A stretch of 14,307 nt of DNA from Deltaproteobacteria bacterium. GTDB taxonomy: Bacteria > Desulfobacterota > Desulfobacteria > Desulfobacterales > JAFDCJ01. Under the pieces are notes generated by a model. That model was not told the DNA's origin. It searched no databases and saw only the letters and a program-made list of their open reading frames with translations. This document shows positions 6,741 through 13,412 of this stretch, piece after piece (positions within the stretch are counted from its first letter, which is position 1; each line of letters starts with the position of its first letter). A program made the translations under genes and the position numbers. The stretch spans positions 1 to 14,307 of the forward strand of contig JAFDDW010000013.1 in NCBI GenBank assembly GCA_019310665.1. The letters run 5' to 3'.

Positions 6741-7469
6741 ATGCCCCGCAGAAAATTTGCCGGCAAAACCGATGTCGGACTTAAACGTAAAAACAACGAG
6801 GATGCATTCTTCATAAGTCCCGATCAGCATTTCTGTCTGGCCGCAGACGGTGTAGGGGGTGCCGCGGCAGGCGAGCTTGCCAGTAAAATTTTTACTGAAA
6901 GCACAATAGAAACGTTTACCGGCAATTCCGATCGATCCGGCAAAGAAATTAAGCATCGCATTCAAAAAGCCTTCCGCCTGGCAAACGATAACATTCTGAA
7001 GCATGTAACTCAGAATCCGGATCACAAAGGAATGGGTTGCACGGCAGAGCTTCTGGCATTCTCAGATGAGGGCTTTATTATCGGTCATATTGGAGACAGC
7101 CGCACGTATTGTTTAAGAAACGGGCAGTTCGAACAGCTCACCCAGGACCACACCTTAGTCCAGCAGCAGCTGGAAGCGGGGTTAATAACCCGGGACAAGA
7201 TAAAACAGCATCCGTTGCGCAATGTCATCTTCCGTTCCCTTGGTCTGACAAAAGAGCCTGAACTTGATCTATTGAAAGGTAAAGCCTGCCCGGAGGATTT
7301 GTTTCTCCTGTGTTCGGACGGTTTAACCGACATGGTTCCGGATGATCAAATTCGCGATATTTTGCGTTCCGGAATCGATATCCACCGCAAGGTTGAAGAA
7401 CTGATTGAGACGGCCAAATTGGCCGGCGGGAAGGATAATATTACCGTCGTGTTGGCTGCCGTTTATTAG
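6741..7469 (+). CDS. PP2C-family Ser/Thr protein phosphatase
   Basis: This 242-residue soluble, metal-dependent phosphatase probably reverses the marks laid down by the kinase encoded just upstream. It is a single compact PP2C domain of normal bacterial length (Stp/PrpC type). Family motifs are complete: TDVGLKRKNNED (Glu20, Asp21), AADGVGG (Asp36, Gly37), GMGCTAE (98-104, where GMGTT is more usual), HIGDSR (Asp119), LTQDHT (133-138), CSDGLTD (Asp193) and GGKDN (Asp232, Asn233). The metal-binding acidic residues are thus all present. GGAGGAG at 6728-6734, six bases before the ATG, is a strong ribosome site. There is no signal peptide or membrane span. It lies in the middle of the signalling operon. 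Confidence 0.95.
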   Translation: MPRRKFAGKTDVGLKRKNNEDAFFISPDQHFCLAADGVGGAAAGELASKIFTESTIETFTGNSDRSGKEIKHRIQKAFRLANDNILKHVTQNPDHKGMGCTAELLAFSDEGFIIGHIGDSRTYCLRNGQFEQLTQDHTLVQQQLEAGLITRDKIKQHPLRNVIFRSLGLTKEPELDLLKGKACPEDLFLLCSDGLTDMVPDDQIRDILRSGIDIHRKVEELIETAKLAGGKDNITVVLAAVY

Positions 7470-7568
7470 AAGCTATCTCAAGCATATATTTTGTCCACAA
7501 ACAGGTCGATGCAAATTTCCTCTCATCCTGTGTCAGGTGTTTGGAAGCTGAAAATCGAAGGCGAAATC

Positions 7569-8513
7569 ATGGCAAATCCGTATTTGGAATGGGTTGATAA
7601 GGACACCCAAACTCAAAGGTTAGAAATTGTTGACAAGGTTTTTATCGGACGAAGCTGCAAGGGGGTAGACCCTCAAAAAAGGATTCTGGTGCACCATGAA
7701 AAGGTATCCAGAGATCATGCCGTAATTAGCCGCGGGTTAAAAAACATTCAAATTACCGATATGAGTAAAAATGGTACCTGGATAAATGGAACACGAATGG
7801 CCGCCGGTTCATCCGGTAACCTTGTGGATGGGGATACCATCAGGTTGGGGGACTTCTCCTGTCAGGTGTATTTCCCTGACGATTTTACCACGGTTAAAGA
7901 CAGGCCGGTATTCACTCAGTACACGATGGTGACCCCGGCCGAGGTCGTGGTTACCAATCTTGTCGCTGATGTCAGGGAATTTACTACATTTTCACAGGCA
8001 AATGCTTCATCAGATGTCTATGCCCTGATGAAAGAAATATTCGACACATTCAGCACTATCATTACCAAATTCAAGGGAACCATCAAAGATTATGCCGGCG
8101 ATGCCGTTTACGCCTTCTGGGATCATGATGTTGAACCGGTAGCCGCGCAGGCCGTTCTGGCCTGTCAGGCTGCCATCGAACAAACCCGGACTACGGAAGC
8201 AATACGGACCAAATTAGCCCGAAAAAATATTGCGGTTGATAGTTTGCAGATGGGATGGGGTATTACAACCGGCAAGGTGACCTTGTCCCACTATGGTTCA
8301 CGCGCAGCCGATTTGGCTCTAGTCGGTGACTGTACAAATTTGGCTTTCCGTTTATCCGGTCTTGCAAACAAGGAACTCTCAGAAAAAATTGTTATCTGCT
8401 CACAAACAGCCGAACTGGTCCAAAACCAGCTTTCGATAAAGGATCTGGGAAGTATCCCTATCAAAGGAAGGAAGGGCCAGGAACATGTTTTCGCCCTGAA
8501 CCAGCCCCGGTAG
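7569..8513 (+). CDS. FHA domain-class III adenylate cyclase
   Basis: This 314-residue cytoplasmic protein joins a phosphothreonine-binding FHA domain to a class III nucleotide cyclase. The FHA part (~3-105) shows GRSC (27-30), SRDHA (47-51) and NGTWINGTRM (68-77), including the Arg and Ser expected to hold phosphothreonine. The cyclase domain (~125-312) has VADVREFT (metal Asp134), IKDYAGD (purine-selecting Lys173, metal Asp178), Asp248 in ADLALVGD, and Asn257 and Arg261 in NLAFRLSG. The Lys/Asp pair fits ATP as substrate, so cyclic AMP is the likely product. I prefer ATG 7569, which has AAGG seven bases upstream and begins right at the FHA fold. The frame is open further back to ATG 7509 and TTG 7491, which would add 20-26 residues with no domain. 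Its place after a kinase and phosphatase suggests that phosphorylation controls it. Confidence 0.9.
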   Translation: MANPYLEWVDKDTQTQRLEIVDKVFIGRSCKGVDPQKRILVHHEKVSRDHAVISRGLKNIQITDMSKNGTWINGTRMAAGSSGNLVDGDTIRLGDFSCQVYFPDDFTTVKDRPVFTQYTMVTPAEVVVTNLVADVREFTTFSQANASSDVYALMKEIFDTFSTIITKFKGTIKDYAGDAVYAFWDHDVEPVAAQAVLACQAAIEQTRTTEAIRTKLARKNIAVDSLQMGWGITTGKVTLSHYGSRAADLALVGDCTNLAFRLSGLANKELSEKIVICSQTAELVQNQLSIKDLGSIPIKGRKGQEHVFALNQPR

Positions 8514-8534
8514 ATGTATCGGAATTTCTACAAT

Positions 8535-8558
8535 TTCCATCATTCCATTATTCCAATT
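8535..8558. repeat. imperfect octamer tandem (ttccatca / ttccatta / ttccaatt)
   Basis: Three consecutive 8-base units share the ttcca core. It is a short, low-complexity tandem in the spacer after the cyclase gene. No function is assigned. Confidence 0.6.
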
Positions 8559-8722
8559 GTGAGCGAAGCGAACTAACTTGTTAATAGATCTTATCGATCT
8601 CTAGGCACCCGACTTGATAAGGGTTTGAAATTTAAACTCTTATGTCTATCAGTCCCACACTGAAAAATCTCCCGGACTTTAACAAGCAATTTTTGTAAAA
8701 CGAATCCAATTGAGATATGATA

Positions 8723-8753
8723 TTGGTAACTGAATGGGTTTTAGACTTATATT
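8723..8753 (+). promoter_or_regulatory. weak candidate promoter for the acylation genes
   Basis: TTGGTA (8723-8728) and TATATT (8748-8753, 5 of 6 to the -10 box) are separated by 19 bases, longer than ideal. TTATAT at 8747 gives an 18-base spacer. It would place transcription start about 45 bases before the ATG at 8804. Low confidence. Confidence 0.22.
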
Positions 8754-8803
8754 CAGGCTAACAATGCCTTGATAGCTCCGGAATTGGCCAGGTATTAATT
8801 TAA

Positions 8804-10231
8804 ATGGTATTTTCAAGCACCTTTTTTCTTTTCAGCTTTCTCCCGGCGGTAATCATTTGTTATTATGCACAGCGATTGCTGGTTCCCACAAGGCTGCGCA
8901 ACGCTACGCTTCTTTTTTTCAGTTACCTTTTTTACCTTTACGGTGCCGCCGGTTTTCTTCTGATCCTCATAATGTCCACTTTCGCGGATTACCTGCTCGG
9001 ACTTCTGATCGATCGCGACGCCCGGCATAAAAAGTTGTGGTTGTGTCTTTCGGTGATTTTTAACCTGGGGCTTCTGGCCTATTTTAAATACGCTAATTTT
9101 TTTGTAGCCGAGTTCAACAGCGCCCTGGTATTTTTCCAATATTTTCCCATTGATTGGAAGGAAGTAATATTTCCGATCGGAATTTCGTTTTTTACTTTTA
9201 AAAAACTCAGCTATATCATCGACGTATACCGGGGAGAAAGTCCTGCGATGGAAAACATTGTCGACTTTGCCCTTTACATTGCCATGTTTCCGCAGTTAAT
9301 CGCCGGGCCGATTGTTCGCTACAGTTATATTCGCAGTCAACTTAAGGATCGCAGGGAATCGTGGAACAATTTCTATATGGGTATCCTGCGCTTCTGCTGG
9401 GGCCTGGCCAAAAAAGTGATGATCGCCAATTCCTGCGGCCAGATCGCCGACGTTATTTTTAACCTTGATTTGGAGCTGCTCGATACCAAAGTTGCCTGGC
9501 TCGGTGCGATTGCCTACACCCTCCAAATTTATTTCGATTTTTCGGCCTATTCCGACATGGCCATCGGCCTGGGCCTGCTGTTTGGTTTTAAAACTACGGA
9601 AAATTTCAACCGTCCTTACTCCTCCGTAAGTGTTACGGATTTCTGGCGTCGCTGGCATATAACCCTGAGTCAGTGGTTCAGGGACTATCTCTATATCCCT
9701 CTGGGCGGCAACCGGCGGGGGATTCTAAGAACCTGCTTTAACATGGCGGTGGTCTGCATCCTGTGCGGATTCTGGCATGGGGCCAACTGGACGTTTCTCA
9801 TTTGGGGAATTTACCATGCGGTGTTCCTGATTCTGGAACGCGTCACCGGTGCACGTAGCATTCCCCTTGAAAAATATAGAGCTGTACGCCGCGTCGTAAC
9901 GCTGTTTATCGTTACAGTGGGTTGGGTGATCTTCCGCTCTGAAGACATCTCTCAGGCAATGGGGTTTTTGGGAACGATGTTTACGGCCTCAGATTCGACG
10001 CTCTCTTACGAATTGAGTCGGGCGTTGAACTATCGCAATATTCTATTTCTGATGACCGCCCTGACGGTGTTCTTCCTGCCCGGTAATTTTTCGGGAATAA
10101 AATTTTTAACCTATAAAAAAGATCGCACCGCGCTGACTGCAGGTGCCCTGATGATCTTGCTGCTGCTCCCGTATTGTGTCGCTTTGATTGCAGGCGGTGT
10201 CAGCAGTCCCTTTATTTACTATCGGTTTTAA
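8804..10231 (+). CDS. MBOAT O-acyltransferase, AlgI-like
   Basis: This 475-residue polytopic membrane protein belongs to the membrane-bound O-acyltransferase family. AlgI-type members move an acyl (usually acetyl) group from a cytoplasmic donor across the inner membrane for transfer to an exopolysaccharide or wall polymer. Diagnostic stretches are SFFTFKKLSYIIDVYRGE (128-145), MFPQLIAGPI (161-170), YFDFSAYSDMAIGLG (243-257), FWRRWHITLS (280-289), WFRDYLYIPLGGNRRG (291-306) and GFWHGANW (322-329). His325 is the conserved catalytic His. Length and the FIYYRF ending match AlgI homologues, so it seems full length. The ribosome site is weak (cagg, 12 bases away). The stop is seven bases before the start of an AlgJ/AlgX-like gene, the classic partnership in which the second protein finishes transfer in the periplasm. 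No alginate synthesis genes are present, so the substrate is unknown and the name algI is not assigned. Confidence 0.93.
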   Translation: MVFSSTFFLFSFLPAVIICYYAQRLLVPTRLRNATLLFFSYLFYLYGAAGFLLILIMSTFADYLLGLLIDRDARHKKLWLCLSVIFNLGLLAYFKYANFFVAEFNSALVFFQYFPIDWKEVIFPIGISFFTFKKLSYIIDVYRGESPAMENIVDFALYIAMFPQLIAGPIVRYSYIRSQLKDRRESWNNFYMGILRFCWGLAKKVMIANSCGQIADVIFNLDLELLDTKVAWLGAIAYTLQIYFDFSAYSDMAIGLGLLFGFKTTENFNRPYSSVSVTDFWRRWHITLSQWFRDYLYIPLGGNRRGILRTCFNMAVVCILCGFWHGANWTFLIWGIYHAVFLILERVTGARSIPLEKYRAVRRVVTLFIVTVGWVIFRSEDISQAMGFLGTMFTASDSTLSYELSRALNYRNILFLMTALTVFFLPGNFSGIKFLTYKKDRTALTAGALMILLLLPYCVALIAGGVSSPFIYYRF

Positions 10232-10238
10232 AGGTGTG

Positions 10239-13200
10239 ATGAAAAAGATTCTATCGCTCATATTTGTCGGTCTTCTGTTAATACCGGCCGTGATATGGAT
10301 GTTCGACCCGGAATTCAGCACTCCGGTAAATCGTATCGGGCTACCCCCCCCACGAATGTATACCCGGGCGCTTGTCGACAACCAGTACTATAAGGCTTTC
10401 GACCAATATTATAATGACAGTTTTGCCCTGCGAAGTCCTCTCGTTTTCGCGAAACGATGGGTGGACTTCCGCATCTTCCGCATGACGGATGTTCCGGAGG
10501 TCCACATCGGCAATGAGGGATGGCTTTACAGTCGCCGGTCAATTGAAGACGTTCGCAAAGAGGCCTGCGGCAACAAGGCCGATGCACAACAGATCGCTCT
10601 GAAGCTTTACGCCCTTGAAAAGATTATAGAAGCCTCGGGACGTCGGTTTTTCTTCATGGTGGCGCCGAACAAATCCACCATTTACCCCGAGTTTGTGGGG
10701 TATGTACCACAGCGCAAGGCGTGCAATCGCAGCCGCTACGATCTACTCCTTGAATCCATTGCCGCTTTACCGAGGAAAAATTTTGTGAGGCTTGACCAAT
10801 TGCTGAGGGATGCCAAATCAAGCCATGCGCTGCTCTACGACAAAGCCGGCGCCTATTGGAACGGATTGGGTGCCATGGTTGCCGCCGAAGCCATTCAGCG
10901 ACAGATACTTGAGGACCCCCGGCAAGAAGTGGTATTGGATTACACGCCCATTGCGACCGTCGACCCCGGTGATCTCAACCGTCAACTAATGGGATTCAAA
11001 TCTCCAACCGGGGAGAAGCCTGTCAGGCATTATGCGGGCACCGGGCGACCCCGTCATCCGTTTGGAATTGTTTATGGCGATAATTTCATGCAAAAGCTGC
11101 GGCCCTATTTGCAGCAAATGTTCAACCGGATTGACGTGATCCGAGCCGACCGCGTGCCGTCAAGACACCACGGTGAGGACTTGCGTAAGTATGAGTTTAT
11201 TTTTCTGGAAAAGGCAGAATCCGAACTGGACTCATTGGATATTGATATCGACAGCCTCCTTTCGATGTTTGACAACGAAGTGCGAATCGCCACCAGGTAT
11301 CCCTTCGACCTTCAAGCTGCTGAAGCGGTGTCAGACATTTCCCTGGGCCTGGCCGTATCGGGTTTGGAAATAAAATCGGTGGGTAATCCATCGGTTTTTG
11401 AGCTTAAATCCCTGCCCGCCTCGGATGAAAACATCTTTAGATTGCTGAAATTGTCGATCGAGGCCCCACACACAGACATAATGACCATTACGTATATGAC
11501 CGTTGATCCCTATAATACTTCGAAATTTCTCAAGAAGGGGATTACCGAAGTCTATCTGCCGCTGCCTTTTCAAAACCCACAATCTATTCAGATTCAGCCG
11601 GGTAACCAACCGGGTGTTTTCAATCTGCGTTCAGCTGAAATATTCGAGTTTTCCGATAATCCCGATGTCGAAGAACAGCATCCGGAATGGCTCATGGTTG
11701 CAGAGACCGACTTGGAGGAAGAAATTCCCCTGCTGAATTCAGAGACAGAATCAGATTCAGGGCCGGAACTCTCCTATTCGGAAACACAAACCATGACTTT
11801 CATTACGGACTCGGAAATGGCCGTCAATGACAATGGTTCCGGGCAATTCATCCCGGAAGATGATCAACGTTCTGACGAAAGCCATTCTTCTGATTTAGAG
11901 GGGGATCCGCAAAATGATTCCGCGGACCTGCACGCCGGATCTGTAACGGACAACTCTCTACCGAAAATCGTTGCTGACCATTCCTTCATGGCACCGGACA
12001 AAGAAGGGGATGAAAAACCGTCGGTTACAAAGACGGTCTCCATCGCAATGACCGACTTTGAAGACGGGCGGATATTCCAGCGCAATGGCCGGAGCGCGGA
12101 CATCGTCGTGTCCGGAATATACACCGGCAAGCCGGGGGGCATAGAGGCCCGGGTGCTCAGGGATCGTACCTATGATGAGGTTGTAACCTGGACCGTGATT
12201 GACGCCTCTCCGCGAAACGGAATTTATGTGGGTGTTATCCCGGATGTCCCTCAGGGCGGGTGGTATAACCTCCAGGTGCGCAGCACCGAAAATCGCCATG
12301 CCTCAGCCGACGGAACCCATAAATGGGGTGTCGGCATCCTGGTGGCTTGCCTTGGACAGTCCAACATGAAGGAGTGGTTTTACACCGGCACCGATTTAAG
12401 GTCTCATTCGCTATTGCGAAAATTCAACGGTAACGACTGGTCAAAACTCGGTGGACAGGGCAACGGGGCTATCGCCTTCGGCAACCGGATAATCGAGCGG
12501 CTGGGCATCCCGGTCGGGTTTCTGGATTTTTCTGTAAATGGTTCGGGATTGGGAAAAGAAGCGGATTGGGGCACCGGTTACTGGGAAGATACGGCGCGGG
12601 GTTCTATCTACAGCCATTTTGTAGCCGGCGTGTCAAAGGCCGGCGGTGCGGTAGAATTTGTCGTCTCAATTCAGGGCGAAGCGGACGCGGCGCGGGGCAC
12701 CGTAACCGAGGAAGAGTATCGAACGTCTCTTGAGGGCTTTATTTCTAAACAGGTTAGGGTCGACATCGAAAACGGCTCTCATCGAGAGCACCTGCCATTT
12801 CTTGTCGTTGCGATGGTCAAACGCCCCGGCGGCAAAGATGATCCCCACCAGGCCGTTCGCAACGCCCAATACCGCGTGACCGAAACGGTTCCCGACTGCT
12901 ATCTGGCAGCCACAACCCTTGATCTTAAAAACCGGGGCCGTCAGCACCTCTCTGCCGGGGCCTATATAAAAATGGGACACCGTGTCGCCCAAACCGTATT
13001 ATTTGTCCTGGGTGAAGAGACATACCACCGGGGACCGGCTATCGCCGGAGCAAAACAAATAGATGCCCGCACTATAGAGGTAAGAATTGAGCATCGTGGC
13101 GGTACGGATTTTACCCCGATTTCGGAAATGACGGGATGGGAAGTACGTGCGAGCGATACATCTGTGCCGCTCACGAAGGTTTTTCGGCATGACCCGCAGA

Positions 13201-13346
13201 CGATTCGAATTATCCTGGAGCGACCATTGGCCCAAAAAACAATGATTCGCTACTTATACGGCGCAATGCCGGATACGACCCGCCCGGTGGTAGACAATTC
13301 CGCGATGTCTCTGCCCCTCGAGGAGGGGCAATCGGAGGTCAAGTAA
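10239..13346 (+). CDS. AlgJ/AlgX-like (DHHW-family) domain fused to SASA-type SGNH esterase
   Basis: This 1035-residue protein is probably a periplasmic partner of the MBOAT acyltransferase. The start is ATG 10239 (AAGG at 10231-10234); the frame runs open to 10188 inside the upstream gene. A signal anchor (~3-21) precedes an AlgJ/AlgX-like domain (~40-330) with YYNDSFALR (57-65), GNEGWLY (91-97) and APNKSTIYPE (142-151). The usual D-x-H-W is GAYW (204-207), and the usual GDSF is GDNF (280-283), so catalytic Asp, His and Ser all look replaced. A beta-rich region (~347-473) follows, then a Ser/Asp/Glu-rich linker (~474-598). Another beta-rich segment (~599-698) leads into a SASA-like domain (~699-927) with GQSNM (nucleophile Ser708), NGSG (767-770), SIQGEAD (810-816) and a candidate His903. 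A terminal beta-rich part (~928-1023) completes it. AlgJ/AlgX proteins are normally 370-480 residues, so this is a large fusion. The polysaccharide target is unknown. Confidence 0.85.
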   Translation: MKKILSLIFVGLLLIPAVIWMFDPEFSTPVNRIGLPPPRMYTRALVDNQYYKAFDQYYNDSFALRSPLVFAKRWVDFRIFRMTDVPEVHIGNEGWLYSRRSIEDVRKEACGNKADAQQIALKLYALEKIIEASGRRFFFMVAPNKSTIYPEFVGYVPQRKACNRSRYDLLLESIAALPRKNFVRLDQLLRDAKSSHALLYDKAGAYWNGLGAMVAAEAIQRQILEDPRQEVVLDYTPIATVDPGDLNRQLMGFKSPTGEKPVRHYAGTGRPRHPFGIVYGDNFMQKLRPYLQQMFNRIDVIRADRVPSRHHGEDLRKYEFIFLEKAESELDSLDIDIDSLLSMFDNEVRIATRYPFDLQAAEAVSDISLGLAVSGLEIKSVGNPSVFELKSLPASDENIFRLLKLSIEAPHTDIMTITYMTVDPYNTSKFLKKGITEVYLPLPFQNPQSIQIQPGNQPGVFNLRSAEIFEFSDNPDVEEQHPEWLMVAETDLEEEIPLLNSETESDSGPELSYSETQTMTFITDSEMAVNDNGSGQFIPEDDQRSDESHSSDLEGDPQNDSADLHAGSVTDNSLPKIVADHSFMAPDKEGDEKPSVTKTVSIAMTDFEDGRIFQRNGRSADIVVSGIYTGKPGGIEARVLRDRTYDEVVTWTVIDASPRNGIYVGVIPDVPQGGWYNLQVRSTENRHASADGTHKWGVGILVACLGQSNMKEWFYTGTDLRSHSLLRKFNGNDWSKLGGQGNGAIAFGNRIIERLGIPVGFLDFSVNGSGLGKEADWGTGYWEDTARGSIYSHFVAGVSKAGGAVEFVVSIQGEADAARGTVTEEEYRTSLEGFISKQVRVDIENGSHREHLPFLVVAMVKRPGGKDDPHQAVRNAQYRVTETVPDCYLAATTLDLKNRGRQHLSAGAYIKMGHRVAQTVLFVLGEETYHRGPAIAGAKQIDARTIEVRIEHRGGTDFTPISEMTGWEVRASDTSVPLTKVFRHDPQTIRIILERPLAQKTMIRYLYGAMPDTTRPVVDNSAMSLPLEEGQSEVK
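13312..13330. repeat. perfect 8-bp inverted repeat at the 3' end of the fusion gene
   Basis: tgcccctc and gaggggca flank a three-base gag loop inside the last codons, 14 bases before the stop codon. It may be a stable mRNA hairpin near the transcript end. No T run follows, so it is not an obvious terminator. Confidence 0.5.
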
Positions 13347-13412
13347 CAGCCGTATATTTTTGTCGGCTTGCAACGCCGCATTCGAGCATTAGATGAGGCT
13401 TTGAAGCCAATT

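Larger units (their letters stand above)
8514..8803. other. intergenic spacer between signalling and acylation genes
   Basis: About 290 bases without a gene. An imperfect octamer tandem (8535-8558) comes first. A small hairpin agatc / gatct (8586-8600) follows, then an 8-bp stem with one G-U pair (aagggttt / aaactctt, 8619-8641) that could be a weak terminator, although no T run follows. A possible promoter lies at 8723-8753. The spacing is long enough for the two gene groups to be separate transcription units. Confidence 0.55.

Noticed and set aside
7491..7568. N-terminal extension of the FHA-cyclase to TTG 7491 or ATG 7509
   Set aside because: ATG 7569 has a better-spaced AAGG and begins right at the FHA fold. 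The extension is not excluded, but it holds no recognisable element.
10188..10238. Upstream extension of the fusion protein overlapping the MBOAT gene
   Set aside because: ATG 10239 follows AAGG and starts a typical basic-hydrophobic signal anchor; the extension would put 17 extra residues in front of it.
11958..12299. A 113-residue - strand frame inside the fusion gene
   Set aside because: It is antisense to the linker and beta-domain coding region, with no motif or start signal.
13364..13378. Terminator between the fusion gene and the right acyl-CoA synthetase
   Set aside because: The stem is only 4 bp with a 7-base loop, and the T run lies before it on the + strand, so it does not fit an intrinsic terminator in that direction.
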